A DNA stretch of 64,000 nucleotides from Achromobacter sp. MFA1 R4 (GCF_900156745.1 NZ_LT707065.1:310001-374000), one strand, 5' to 3'. Shown: positions 42,287-51,775, counted from the first letter of the stretch. Notes: a model not told the origin generated them from the sequence alone. Numbers and translations are program-made.

Positions 42287-43453
42287 TCAGCTATAGCTGA
42301 AGGTCAGCGTCGCCTTGGCGCTCACCGCCCCCGCCGTGGGCGTCGGCTCCACCTGTTGGTAGCTGGCCCCGATCTGATAGGACCAGCTCGCCGTGGGAAC
42401 CGCCCCGACGGGCGTGCCCAGGTTCTTGTCGGCCACGCCCATCTTGGGCGGGCGGAAGGTGCCGGTCTGCGCGTCGTATACCCACAATGTCACGCCGACC
42501 CCCTTCGCGGCCGTAGCGGCAGCTTCCTGATTTTTCAGCGTCGTGTCATAGCCCTGAACCGTGGATCCGGCGATGGACAGCGTCGGCGCCTGCGCGCTGC
42601 TGCTGGTGCACATGACCTGCAGCGTGGTCGATGAGACGCTTCCGGCGGTGCCTGCCTTCAATGCCGTTACGTTGGCGTCGGGCAGTGTGATGCTCAGGGC
42701 GCTCGGATTGGACACGCTGCAGGTCGGAACGGAGAACGAGACGTTGCCGTACATGGAAACGGCGTAGAGGTTAACGGGCGGCGACGCCATTCCCAGGTTC
42801 GCCAGCGTCGTGACAGCGGATATTTCGGTCGTGTTCAGTAATCCCGGTACGATCGGGTCGCCGGTCGCGACGACCTCGATGCGCGTCCGGGCGTTGGGCA
42901 GGTATTCGGAACTGTTGAACGGAAATACGAGCGCACCGCTCGAGAAATTATTGATGTAGGTGATCGGCGCGGTCTGGGACGAGCCGTCGGTCACATAGTA
43001 AAAGATGCGAAAGCCGATGCCCTGGCGGCTGGTCTTGTAGATGTCGGTGCCCCCGATCAAGGGCCTTGAGCTGGCAAAAGTTTCCGAGGCCCCTGGCGGG
43101 CAGGCGTACAACGGGGCCGCCTTGCCCCGCTCCCCACCCTCCAGACGCGGCAGCGCCAGCTCCACCGCGAAGAACGGCTGGCCACGCGTTGGGTTGGCCG
43201 GCACAGCCACGGAAGTTCTTCCCGCGTAAATCGAATACTGGTTGCCGGCATACGCGGAGTACATTGTCCTGCTGGGCCCCATGCCCCCTTGGTTGACATA
43301 GCATCGGATTGCTCTCGCGTCGAGCGGACCCGCCTGCGCATCGGGCGCGCCGCCGGCGGCGCCGAACAATGCGAGGCAACACCCCGCCAAGACGCGTCCC
43401 GCCCCCTTCAGCGGGCCAGGCAGGCTCTGAGCCTTTTCATGGATTAGCTGCAT
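42287..43453 (-). CDS. fimbrial tip adhesin/minor subunit
   Basis: A 388-residue exported protein. After an N-terminal hydrophobic signal region (about 18-42) comes a receptor-like domain (about 43-225) and then a C-terminal pilin domain with SVPTCSVSNPSALSITLPD and the terminal beta strand AKATLTFSYS used for donor-strand exchange. This two-domain form is that of tip adhesins of chaperone-usher pili. It overlaps the usher gene by 10 bp and is the last gene of the fimbrial operon. The receptor is unknown. Confidence 0.85.
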   Translation of the reverse strand: MQLIHEKAQSLPGPLKGAGRVLAGCCLALFGAAGGAPDAQAGPLDARAIRCYVNQGGMGPSRTMYSAYAGNQYSIYAGRTSVAVPANPTRGQPFFAVELALPRLEGGERGKAAPLYACPPGASETFASSRPLIGGTDIYKTSRQGIGFRIFYYVTDGSSQTAPITYINNFSSGALVFPFNSSEYLPNARTRIEVVATGDPIVPGLLNTTEISAVTTLANLGMASPPVNLYAVSMYGNVSFSVPTCSVSNPSALSITLPDANVTALKAGTAGSVSSTTLQVMCTSSSAQAPTLSIAGSTVQGYDTTLKNQEAAATAAKGVGVTLWVYDAQTGTFRPPKMGVADKNLGTPVGAVPTASWSYQIGASYQQVEPTPTAGAVSAKATLTFSYS

Positions 43454-45936
43454 GTCAGCTCCTTGGTCGATTCCTCGGCGCCGGATGCCACCGAAGATGC
43501 GTCGATTTCAAATACGCAATGCTGCGCCTGCGCTTCGCCCCACTGCACCGTGAACCTGCTGACGCCTTCCAACCCGGTCAGCCAGGCGCGTCCCACCGGC
43601 CCCACGATGCCGCGCTGCTTGCCGTCCGGTTCGTGGATCGCCGCCCCAAAAGGCAAGGCTGCGCCGGCCGCATCCTTGAGCACCACCAGTATCGTGCGAC
43701 CCAATTCGGTGTCGAACTTCGCGACCACGATCGCGCCGCGGCTGGGGACGACCGTGGCGACGTTCTGCCCCAGCGTCGCATGGGTATCGTCATAGTCGGG
43801 CTTCAACGAGATGCGATTCTCGCGGTACGGCGTCGCGGACGGCACCAATGCCCGCCCCGCGCTGTTGGTCCGCACGCCTGGATAGGACTCGACCTCCACG
43901 CCGGCAGCACCTGGCGCGTCCACGATGACGGCGGTCTCGCCGATGTTCTGTCCGAGCAGGAAGCCCTTCTTGTCCACGACGAACGCGCCACTGAAGTCGA
44001 TGTTCGTATTGGAGGCGCCAGCGTTGTAGCCATGGCTGACGTTGGCCACGCCCACGGGAGACGCGTAGCCCACCGCGGCATAACCCCGGCCGCCATTGCC
44101 GCCGCCCGGCGCCCCCTGCGTCACGCCGCCCTGCACCGCATAGGTCATCGCGTAGTCGTCGGTCAGCGCCCCGCTGAGATTGACGTCCTGGCTCACTCCC
44201 TGGCCCTGGTTGCGCGACAGTGAGTAGCTCGCGCTATGCGTGCCACCCAGCGGTATGCTGAGCGTCAGCATGAATGTCGACTGGCGCTTCTGCCAGGGGC
44301 TGCTGTTGATGCCGTAATTGAGCGAATATCCCAACCGGCCAAAACCGCTGGAATAGGAAACTTGCGCGAACGACGCGGCGCGGGGAGCGTTCCGATAGGC
44401 GATGCCGTAGTAGTTGAACGAGATGGAGCTCGCGCTTCCGACCCGTTGGGACAGCCACAACTGGTATTCGTGCATTCGCTCGTATCCGCGAAACGCGTTG
44501 TTCGAGCTGCGATCCCGCACCGCATCGTCCAGGCTGCGGTAACCATCCGAGTTGTACCGGTAGCCCGCCAGCGTCAGATCGGTACCCAGCGAAGGAAAGG
44601 CCTTGGCGTACTGGATACGCGCCGCCGTGCCGACCAGCTTCTTTCCGTCGGCGCCCCGCGAGTGAGAGGTTGTCACATCCGTGGATAGCGCGCCGAGTTC
44701 GCGCAGGTTCAGCGCCAGCCCGGCGGCTCCCGCGTAGTACGAACCCTGCGCGCCGGTGAGACCGCCGTACGCCGTCACCCCAAAAGGCAGTCCATGCGCG
44801 AGCGTCATTTGCGCCATCATCGGGCGTTCGTTCACGTAGCTCTGCCGATGCTGGCCCAAGGCAAAACTGTAGTTCCAGGTTCCTTCGCGCAACATGGTCG
44901 GCAGGGCCGAAAACGGCTGAGAAAAGCGCGTGGTGCGTCCGCCCAGTTCCTCGATGGTCACTTCGAGGTCGCCGCCGCCCGGCGTCGAGTAAAGATCGTC
45001 GATGACGAAAGGCCCGGCCGGCACGAACGTCGTGTAGATCGCGTAGCCATTCTGCCGCACGGTCACCTTGGCGTTGGAGGGCGCGATGCCGCGCACCACG
45101 GGTGCGAACCCGCGTTGGCTTTCCGGCAGCATGCCATCGTCGGACTGAAGCATCACGCCGCGAAACCGCGTCGCATTGAAAATGTTGCCCGGGGTGGCGC
45201 TGTCGCCCATGCGCAACCAGCCGCGCCAAGGCGCCACGTCGCGCTCGGCGTAGAGGTCGCTCCAGTCAAAGCTGGAACTTCCCGCGCTTTGGAAATAGTT
45301 TCCGTTGGCCCGAAGGCGCCATGCCCCCAGGTTGAAACCATTGCGGAAACTGGCGAAGGTGCTGTTGGTGCTGCTGCCCTGGCCGCCGGAAAAGCTGGAG
45401 GCATTGTGCGACAAACGATAGGACGACCAGAACACGGTTGCGCCGTTGTCCCAGAGTTCGGGGGCAACGGAGCCCCGCGCCTTGCGGTCCAACGCCGCCT
45501 GGGCGATGGAAACGTCAAGGATGTTCTTGTCCTGGTCGTAGCGCGCCTCGGCGGAAGGCAGCGTCTTGAGCGCCCCGGTGCAGCCGGTCGCGGTCTGCAA
45601 CGCGGGAAAGGCCTCGATCTTTACCCCCATTTCCTTGAGCAACGGCACGGGCAGACACGGTTGAGCGTCCTCCATGCCCTCCACGGCGGCGAAATCGATC
45701 TCGCGCATGCCGAAAGCCTGGCGGTTAAGCTGGATCATGACCGACTTCGTGCCCGGCAGGACGCGGTTGGAAAACGCGAACACCGACAGGTCGACGCCGG
45801 TCGCGCCCGCCTTTTGATACAGAAAACTGCTATCGAACGTTGCCGCGTCCTGGTCGGCCTCTGCCGCACGGCCGACGAGACAAGCGGCGAGAATCACGAC
45901 CGCCGAGACAACGGCGCGGGCCTGATTCGCGTTCAT
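43444..45936 (-). CDS. fimbrial outer-membrane usher
   Basis: An 830-residue usher. It has a signal peptide (about 1-27), an N-terminal chaperone-binding domain, a 24-strand barrel with plug (LMLPESQRGFAPVVRGIA-like segment near 270; VTIEELGGRTTRFSQPFS), and C-terminal domains ending in a Cys pair near the end (CVFEID, ELTCS). The start at 45936 is 2 bp after the chaperone stop. It secretes and assembles the subunits encoded in the same operon. Confidence 0.93.
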   Translation of the reverse strand: MNANQARAVVSAVVILAACLVGRAAEADQDAATFDSSFLYQKAGATGVDLSVFAFSNRVLPGTKSVMIQLNRQAFGMREIDFAAVEGMEDAQPCLPVPLLKEMGVKIEAFPALQTATGCTGALKTLPSAEARYDQDKNILDVSIAQAALDRKARGSVAPELWDNGATVFWSSYRLSHNASSFSGGQGSSTNSTFASFRNGFNLGAWRLRANGNYFQSAGSSSFDWSDLYAERDVAPWRGWLRMGDSATPGNIFNATRFRGVMLQSDDGMLPESQRGFAPVVRGIAPSNAKVTVRQNGYAIYTTFVPAGPFVIDDLYSTPGGGDLEVTIEELGGRTTRFSQPFSALPTMLREGTWNYSFALGQHRQSYVNERPMMAQMTLAHGLPFGVTAYGGLTGAQGSYYAGAAGLALNLRELGALSTDVTTSHSRGADGKKLVGTAARIQYAKAFPSLGTDLTLAGYRYNSDGYRSLDDAVRDRSSNNAFRGYERMHEYQLWLSQRVGSASSISFNYYGIAYRNAPRAASFAQVSYSSGFGRLGYSLNYGINSSPWQKRQSTFMLTLSIPLGGTHSASYSLSRNQGQGVSQDVNLSGALTDDYAMTYAVQGGVTQGAPGGGNGGRGYAAVGYASPVGVANVSHGYNAGASNTNIDFSGAFVVDKKGFLLGQNIGETAVIVDAPGAAGVEVESYPGVRTNSAGRALVPSATPYRENRISLKPDYDDTHATLGQNVATVVPSRGAIVVAKFDTELGRTILVVLKDAAGAALPFGAAIHEPDGKQRGIVGPVGRAWLTGLEGVSRFTVQWGEAQAQHCVFEIDASSVASGAEESTKELTCS

Positions 45937-45938
45937 TT

Positions 45939-46676
45939 TCACTGCCCGCGCGCTTGCGCTTCGGCGCCAGCGGGCACCGCAACCTCTGCCCAGGATTCCA
46001 CCACGCCATAGTCGTTGACGACTTTCGCCGTAGCCTTCGTCGCGCCGCTGGGACACTTCGCCAACGGCAGCAGCGTCGTGGTCAACGGCTTGGCCACGAC
46101 AGTGCGCCCAAAGCCATCCGCTTCGCCCGGGACGTCAATGCCCGAGAAATTGACGGTAAACACCGACGTGTTCTTGATCGCAAGCTGGCAGCCCTTGCCG
46201 TCCTTCTGCCAGGACCACTGCACCAGCGACGCATCGCGGGGCATCTTCTGGATGGCTTCCGGGCGATAGAACAGCTTGATGCGGGTGCGCGTGGCCAGCG
46301 TCAGGCTGTTTTCCGAAGCGCCCTTTTTCTTTTGCGGAATCTCGAGCACGTTCAGCCAGTAATAGCTCTCGCGATCGACGGGCATGCCGCCGCCCACGCG
46401 GGTGATCGTGAGACTGCGTTCGGTACCGCCGTCAAAACGGCTCAAAGGGGGCGTCACGAAAAACGGCGTTTCCATTTCCTCGGACTCGCCGTCGATCCAT
46501 GCCTGCACGACGAAGGGATCCGAGCCATGATTCTTGGCGTTGATCGAGACGCTCTTTTCCCTTTCATTGAAAATGACGCGCGTGCTGGACAACTGCACGG
46601 CCGCATGGACGGAACTGAAGGCCAGTGCACCGAGCGTGGCCACGACAGAAAGAATGCGCTTGGAGAGAATGTTCAT
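45939..46676 (-). CDS. periplasmic fimbrial chaperone
   Basis: A 245-residue PapD-like chaperone. After the signal peptide (about 1-26) comes VQLSSTRVIFNEREKSVSI with the conserved Arg, then YYWLNVLEIPQKK and RTRIKLFYRPE with the conserved Lys that anchors the subunit C-terminus. The second domain carries two Cys (GKGCQ, AKCPSG). It is located between the second subunit and usher genes, in the standard order. Confidence 0.93.
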   Translation of the reverse strand: MNILSKRILSVVATLGALAFSSVHAAVQLSSTRVIFNEREKSVSINAKNHGSDPFVVQAWIDGESEEMETPFFVTPPLSRFDGGTERSLTITRVGGGMPVDRESYYWLNVLEIPQKKKGASENSLTLATRTRIKLFYRPEAIQKMPRDASLVQWSWQKDGKGCQLAIKNTSVFTVNFSGIDVPGEADGFGRTVVAKPLTTTLLPLAKCPSGATKATAKVVNDYGVVESWAEVAVPAGAEAQARGQ

Positions 46677-46780
46677 GATGCTGGCGCGCGGCTCTTTGTG
46701 GACAAGCCGGCTGATGTTCAGGTTGAGTTGGACCGCCGCCGCCGCATCGGACGCATGGCGGGGTGGATCCCCGGGATGAT

Positions 46781-47323
46781 TCAGGAGTAGGTCAGCGTGA
46801 TCGTCGCGGTGGCGTCGGCCGTTCCTGATCGGATGCCGGTCGCGCTGGGAGAAGAAATGTAGGAACTGGTGAACTGAAAAGTGTTTTTGCTTGAGTTCAC
46901 GTTGAATGCGTAGGACGCGCTGCCATCCATGCGCACGATCTGCCCTGACCCGTGCGTGGCATCCTTGGTCTGCACCTGCACACCGAAGCCCGTGGCGGCG
47001 CCCTGGCCCGCCGTCAAGGCCAGAATGCCCGCGTCGCCAAACGCCGTGGTGCCGTTGAATCGCAAGCTGGCGGCCTGCAGGGTGGAGACTTCGCACCCGC
47101 CCAACGTCACGGAGAAATCCTTCCAATACTGCTGACCCGGCGTTCTGCTTGCGCTGAACTCGGACATCGGCACGTCGCCCATCACCACCGTGTCCACCGA
47201 TACGGTGCAAGGGGTGCTCGTGATACGCCCGGAAATGCTGAGTGTCACGGACTGTCCATGCGCCACCCAGGACGCCGCCACGAGAACCACCGCAACAGCG
47301 AGTTTTGCTTTGTTGAGTTTCAT
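46781..47323 (-). CDS. fimbrial subunit (second)
   Basis: A 180-residue pilin with a signal peptide of about 23 residues (ending WVAHGQ), the Cys pair of type 1 pilins (STPCTVS and LGGCEVS) and the terminal donor strand TATITLTYS. It lies 203 bp downstream of the first subunit gene, separated by a hairpin, and 104 bp upstream of the chaperone gene. It is likely a minor or adaptor subunit. Confidence 0.87.
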   Translation of the reverse strand: MKLNKAKLAVAVVLVAASWVAHGQSVTLSISGRITSTPCTVSVDTVVMGDVPMSEFSASRTPGQQYWKDFSVTLGGCEVSTLQAASLRFNGTTAFGDAGILALTAGQGAATGFGVQVQTKDATHGSGQIVRMDGSASYAFNVNSSKNTFQFTSSYISSPSATGIRSGTADATATITLTYS

Positions 47324-47479
47324 GTCGTCAAGCACGCCCAGTACGATCTGGCGTGCAGTAATGGAGCGTCGCCGCCATCCAGGCAAGCAGCGATACGGCG
47401 GTGCGCCCAGGGCGCACAAGGCGGACGAGGTTCAGAGGGTCGCTAGGCCGTCCGCGCGGGCGGCCTTGCGTAGAACCCG

Positions 47480-47507
47480 GGCGGGCGGGAGCGACTCCCA
47501 GCCCGCC
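47480..47507 (-). terminator. attenuating hairpin after the first fimbrial subunit gene
   Basis: Arms GGCGGGC-GGGAG (47480-47491) and CTCCC-a-GCCCGCC (47495-47507) pair with a single bulged A and a 3-nt loop, starting 20 bp after the stop of the first subunit gene. No T-run follows. It would reduce read-through so that the first subunit is made in excess over the downstream genes. Confidence 0.6.
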
Positions 47508-47526
47508 GTACGCGCGTCTGCGCGAA

Positions 47527-48060
47527 TTACGAGTACGTGACTTCAAACACCGCGCGCGCGTTGGCGGGACCCGCGGTCACCGACGGCTCGGTCGCTTCGT
47601 AGTAAGCCTTGAAGTTGAAAACGTTGGTGCCTTCGGCAAGCGTGTAGGTCTTGGCGGCGCCGCCAACGACCACGTCGGTATTGCTCGCGACATCTTCCAG
47701 CGCGATGGCCACGCCTTGCGCACCCGCGCCGTTTTCCAGACCCAGCAGACGGCCAAGGACGACGCTGCCAGCGCCCGGGCGGAAGGCGATGGCGGCCGTC
47801 CCCAGCGTCGTGATGTCGCAGTTCAGCAGCGAAATGCTGAACGCGGAGGCGGGGCCGCGGTCGCCCACGTTGGCGAAGTAGTTGGTGGAGATGGAGCCCA
47901 TGGACACCACCATGTCTGCGCCCTGCTGGCCGCCACCGATCGAGCAAGGCGACGTGGTGATTTCGCCCTGGAACGAGATGTTGCCGGTTTCGGCCGACGC
48001 GGCGCCCGCAAAGGCGGCGAAGGTGGAAGCGATCAGGGCGTTGATGACGAGCTTTTTCAT
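47527..48060 (-). CDS. major fimbrial subunit (type 1 pilin)
   Basis: A 177-residue pilin. It has the signal peptide MKKLVINALIASTFAAFAGAASA, the N-terminal strand GNISFQGEITTSPCSI, a second Cys in LLNCDITT and the C-terminal strand RAVFEVTYS. As the first gene before chaperone and usher, and followed by a strong hairpin, it is probably the shaft subunit. The upstream 53 bp to the 48114 gene hold a T7 run and an AGGGGA-like ribosome-binding element. Confidence 0.9.
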   Translation of the reverse strand: MKKLVINALIASTFAAFAGAASAETGNISFQGEITTSPCSIGGGQQGADMVVSMGSISTNYFANVGDRGPASAFSISLLNCDITTLGTAAIAFRPGAGSVVLGRLLGLENGAGAQGVAIALEDVASNTDVVVGGAAKTYTLAEGTNVFNFKAYYEATEPSVTAGPANARAVFEVTYS

Positions 48061-48113
48061 GACGTAAAGACCTATCTAAGGGGAAGAAAAAAACAACGAA
48101 ATGGCGGATTGAA

Positions 48114-48527
48114 CTACCGCCCAAGTGCTTGCATTCGGGTCCGGCCGGCGCAGACGCCGGTATCGATCCAAACCAGTCGCGCAAGACAACCCAAGAGCAG
48201 ATTGGCGGGCCAGAAAATGCCGCGCCGCACGATCCTGCCCAAGAGGTGCCGCTGCTTGCTGACGCCCAGTTCGTGCTTCAGGTCGGCGACCATCCAGCGA
48301 ACCACCACCGCAAGTTTTTTCGCCAGCGGCGGATGCCTGTGCATCAGCCGCAGACATGGCTTTGCCCAGAGCCGATAGCCGAGGTAGCTGGTCGGCGAGA
48401 AGCGCCGTGCGCAACTCGTTGCGTCGTAGACCCAGTCCTGGAACGAAATGAGTTCCTGACGGCGCAATTCGTTGCACACGATCTTTCTGTCGTAGTCGAC
48501 CCAATAGGCGTGATTGCTCATGGACAT
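48114..48527 (-). CDS. hypothetical protein coupled to an APC permease
   Basis: A 137-residue basic protein with many aromatic residues and Cys (NHAYWVDYDRKIVCNELRRQ, FQDWVYDATSCARRFSP) and one hydrophobic segment near the C-terminus (GIFWPANLLLGCLARLVWI). Its ATG overlaps the permease stop by one base (TGATG), which decides the start and implies translational coupling. A longer frame upstream is shadow over the permease. The family is not recognised. An accessory or regulatory role for the permease is suggested only by coupling. Confidence 0.65.
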   Translation of the reverse strand: MSMSNHAYWVDYDRKIVCNELRRQELISFQDWVYDATSCARRFSPTSYLGYRLWAKPCLRLMHRHPPLAKKLAVVVRWMVADLKHELGVSKQRHLLGRIVRRGIFWPANLLLGCLARLVWIDTGVCAGRTRMQALGR

Positions 48528-49951
48528 CACTCCGCCTGGAATGGCGCTGACAGGCGGTCTGCCATGGCAGACGCTCGGCCCGTCGAGCGCGTTGAACGGG
48601 AAAGGAATGTGAAGCCCGCGTAGCCGAGCCAAAGCAGGAGCAGGAAAGGAAGGCCGATGTGCAGCGTGGCGGCGAATTCGTCGATCACCAGGGTGGAGCC
48701 GGCGATCGCCACCACCACCACGGCGCCAACGATGGCGGGTACGGCACGCAAGCGGCTTTGCATGGACGAGCGCAGGAATATGGCATCGCGGCCAAGATCG
48801 CGGCGGGCATGCGTCAGGAAGATGGCCAGCCACACGAACAACAAGCCGCTGATGGCGATAGACGTCGCAACAACGTAGGCGTCGCCGGGCAGCCCGGCAT
48901 TAACCCCCAGCACCGCGATGGACAGCCCGCCGGTCACGGCAACTGCGCGGACGGGCCCCCGGCGGGATGAACGGCCCAGCCTTGCCGGCGCCTGCCCGGC
49001 GCGCGCCAGGCTGAAGAGCATGCGCGAGGCGCAATAGATCTGGCTGTTGAGCACCGACAGGATCGTCACCAGCACCAGCACGCGAAACAGCGTGTTCGAC
49101 CAAGGCAAGCGGGCCAGGTCGAGCAACGTGGCGAAGAGGGGCCGGGACAGTGAGTTCACGCCGCTGTCGAGCAGCGCCGACGCCGCTGCGACCGCAGCCA
49201 GCGTCAGGCCCACGACGGCAAAGGTAGTGATACGCAGCGTGCGACGCAATCCCTGGCCCGAAGACCGGGTTTCTGCGGCCACGATGGCCAGGGATTCGAT
49301 CCCGACGAAGCCAAGCGTCGCAAGCATGAAGGCCTGCCAGACATTGGTGAAAGGGACTGCGCCGAAGACGGACGTCAGTGCGGAGGAAGATGGCGCAGGT
49401 GTGGAAGTACCCTGCGTGGCGTAATGAAATGCCAGGCCAATGAGGGCGATAAGGGCCCCGACCTTGAGCATCGACAATGCGACTTCGCAGCGCGCGAACG
49501 CATGCGCACCCGCCATGTTGACCAGCGTGAGCATTGCAAGCACGCCAGCCAGCAGCCAAACGGGAGAAGCCTGAGGCAGCCAGGCCGCCAGGACGGGAAC
49601 GAGCAGGGACACTTCGGTTCCGATGATCAGGATGAGAGAGGCCAGGTAAGCCGCGCGCACCAGAAATCCCGTGGCAGGCCCCAGGGTGCATTCCGCGTAG
49701 GAACCGAATGCGCCGGGCGTGGGGTATTGGGCGGCGAGGCGGCTGAGCCCGGCCATCAAGGCCAGCACCACCAGCGCTGCCGCCACGTAGGCGGGAAACG
49801 CGGCCGGGCCGGCCAGCAGCAGCGGCAGCGCGCTGCCCGATACCAACCCGTAACTGATGACCGTACCGAAGGCGACCATGGACATTTGCCGACCGCTTAG
49901 CACAGCTGGCAGGGCCGACTCTCTGTTCAATATGTGGTTCAAGTGATTCAT
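48527..49951 (-). CDS. APC superfamily amino acid permease
   Basis: A 474-residue membrane transporter with about twelve hydrophobic segments. It has the APC features FGTVISYGLVSGSALPLLLAGPA in the first helix (landmark SYGLVSGSALP), the PTPGAFGSYAECTLG loop, and GFVGIESLAIVAAETRSSGQG in helix 6-7. It imports an amino acid or polyamine by proton or cation coupling; the substrate is unknown. The Met at 49951 follows GGGAGAGGTA. It is co-translated with the small protein at 48114-48527. Confidence 0.88.
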   Translation of the reverse strand: MNHLNHILNRESALPAVLSGRQMSMVAFGTVISYGLVSGSALPLLLAGPAAFPAYVAAALVVLALMAGLSRLAAQYPTPGAFGSYAECTLGPATGFLVRAAYLASLILIIGTEVSLLVPVLAAWLPQASPVWLLAGVLAMLTLVNMAGAHAFARCEVALSMLKVGALIALIGLAFHYATQGTSTPAPSSSALTSVFGAVPFTNVWQAFMLATLGFVGIESLAIVAAETRSSGQGLRRTLRITTFAVVGLTLAAVAAASALLDSGVNSLSRPLFATLLDLARLPWSNTLFRVLVLVTILSVLNSQIYCASRMLFSLARAGQAPARLGRSSRRGPVRAVAVTGGLSIAVLGVNAGLPGDAYVVATSIAISGLLFVWLAIFLTHARRDLGRDAIFLRSSMQSRLRAVPAIVGAVVVVAIAGSTLVIDEFAATLHIGLPFLLLLWLGYAGFTFLSRSTRSTGRASAMADRLSAPFQAE

Positions 49952-50278
49952 GGCGGGTACCTCTCCCGGAAATCGAGGGGTACACCTCAGGCAGGGCGAA
50001 GCCTCATTGGGACGAGACTTTAGGCCTGGCTCCAATGCACGTATGTAGAAGGATTACGAAAGGCGGCTGCGTCAAGTTCGACCCAGGCGCCCGCCGCGGG
50101 AGCGACGTCCGCAGGGACGCTTCGCGTTCAAGTTTGAAGTCGAGTTTGAGTGGCCGCTGCGGTATTTGAATGGCCGGAGCACGGTGCTCCGATCGCCCGC
50201 GTTGTCAGTGCTGCAAGCCTGGTGACGGCATATCGCGGACACAACGACTGGGCATCAGACATGCCTTAGAATGCCGCC
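49952..50278. other. intergenic region without recognised gene
   Basis: 327 bp between the divergent permease and DUF2946 genes. Two promoters are expected. I see only a partly repeated GTTTGAAGTCGAGTTTGAGTG stretch near 50130-50150 (GTTTGAA/GTTTGAG) and no clear operator. Confidence 0.45.
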
Positions 50279-50743
50279 ATGGCTGCACACGCCCCGTGGG
50301 GCCCCACCTTCGCGCTGACTTTCAGGCACGCCCGTGCGCTGCTGTGGATGCTGTTGCTGGCAATCACGGTGCGCGGCCTGGTGCCGGCGGGCTATATGCC
50401 GGACGCCCGCGCGCTGGGAAAGGGCCGTGTCGAGCTGACGTTCTGTACGGCAGCGGGCACGGTCTCGAAGATTTCCCTCTCGCTCACGGACGACGGCTCG
50501 GATGCCTCGCACCATGGCGACCAGACAGCCCTCGGGATGGAATGCCCGTTCGGCCTGCTGACGCATGTGACGGCGGCCCCGCCGGCGACAGCGCCCCCGG
50601 TTGCACTGCCCGTGCATGCCGCGCCGTCGATTCCCTTCGACGTCTCGCGCGCGCTTCCACCTTTTGCCCGCGCAGGGTCCGCCGCTTGGATCCCGCGCCC
50701 CTCCCTCCTTGCTCGGCTGATCGCCGCCCGTGCGACGCGCTGA
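50279..50743 (+). CDS. DUF2946-like membrane/periplasmic protein
   Basis: A 154-residue protein with one N-terminal hydrophobic segment (ALLWMLLLAITVRGLVPAGYMP), followed by the DUF2946 pattern: a Cys-containing strand (VELTFCTAAG), a His-rich DASHHGDQ loop and a second Cys (MECPFGL). Such proteins are often found near copper and energy genes, but the function is unknown. It lies 233 bp upstream of the FNR-like gene in the same direction. Confidence 0.75.
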   Translation: MAAHAPWGPTFALTFRHARALLWMLLLAITVRGLVPAGYMPDARALGKGRVELTFCTAAGTVSKISLSLTDDGSDASHHGDQTALGMECPFGLLTHVTAAPPATAPPVALPVHAAPSIPFDVSRALPPFARAGSAAWIPRPSLLARLIAARATR

Positions 50744-50976
50744 TTCAGCGCATGCCATGGTGCCCGTCGATGCCGAGATTCTGGCGGCCACGCCTACCCG
50801 CTCCTGCCCGGATCCAGCCTCGCTGATCCGGGCCTGATCGGACCCGCCTTTCCCCTCTTTCACTGACGTAGACGATCTTCGCGCCGCGTTGCCTGCCTGG
50901 GCAACCGGCCGCGAGGCTCGACGGCGCGCGACTCATTCCGCATCGCCGTCCTCCCATTCATAGCGAGCAAACGAAC

Positions 50977-51747
50977 ATGACGATGACTTTCTTTGCTTCC
51001 GTGCAGCCTGCGGCATCCCTGCCCCATAAACCCAGCGTCAGCTGCACCGACTGCCGCTTGCGCGGCTGCTGCCTGCCGCGCCGCCTGAACGATCCCGAGG
51101 TCGCCAGCCTGAGCGACTGCATCGATACTCGCGTACGGCTCAAGAAAGGCGAAGTGCTTTTCAGCCAGCACGACTCGCACCGGGCGGTCTTTGCCGTTCG
51201 CGCCGGTTCGCTCAAGACGCACTGGTCAGACCCCTGCAAGCCTGGCCAGGTGGCGGGAGTCCACCTTCCCGGAGATCTTTTGGGTTTCTCCGGCCTGTTT
51301 GACCGCCGCCACGGCATGACAGCGACAGCGCTGGAATCCAGCGAAGTCTGCGTGATACGCCTGGACACGCTGGACGCCCTGACGCCGCAATTCCCGCAAA
51401 TCCAGTCTCAGATCCGGGGGTTCATGAGCGGCGAACTGATACGCCTTCAGAAGCTCCTGGCCCAGACAAGGCAGCGCTCCGGGCCACGGATCGCGTCGTT
51501 TGTGCTGGACCTTGCGGGGCGGCACGCCGCGCTCGGATATGCGCCCGACAGCTTCTCACTACGCATGACGTACAGCGACATCGCCAGCATGCTGGGAATG
51601 ACGCTGGCCACCGTCAGCCGGCTGATGAACATCCTCAAGCGCGAAGACATCATCGATGTACAGGGCAGGCAATTGAGAATCGTCGATCGGGTGGCGCTAA
51701 CAGCCATCGCGAAAGGCCGGGATGATGTGTGCCGCCTGCCGACGTAG
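50977..51747 (+). CDS. Crp/Fnr family oxygen-sensing-type regulator
   Basis: A 256-residue regulator. The N-terminal cysteines C23, C26 and C32 (with an extra C31) and the internal C125 reproduce the C-x2-C-x5-C...C spacing of the 4Fe-4S cluster in E. coli FNR. A cyclic-nucleotide-like beta barrel spans about 45-140. The C-terminal HTH (about 180-240) contains SMLGMTLATVSRLMNILKRED, with the recognition residues of the FNR type. It probably controls anaerobic or micro-oxic genes. No FNR box is seen in its own upstream region. It is not the regulator of the adjacent amino-acid importer on present evidence. Confidence 0.9.
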   Translation: MTMTFFASVQPAASLPHKPSVSCTDCRLRGCCLPRRLNDPEVASLSDCIDTRVRLKKGEVLFSQHDSHRAVFAVRAGSLKTHWSDPCKPGQVAGVHLPGDLLGFSGLFDRRHGMTATALESSEVCVIRLDTLDALTPQFPQIQSQIRGFMSGELIRLQKLLAQTRQRSGPRIASFVLDLAGRHAALGYAPDSFSLRMTYSDIASMLGMTLATVSRLMNILKREDIIDVQGRQLRIVDRVALTAIAKGRDDVCRLPT

Positions 51748-51775
51748 ACGCATCGCGCCTGGCCTGCCCTTTCGC

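Noticed and set aside
48080..48095. T7/A7 run upstream of the major pilin gene as a phase-variation tract
   Set aside because: Seven bases is short for slippage control and the known fimbrial switch tracts in this group are longer C runs; nothing else supports it.
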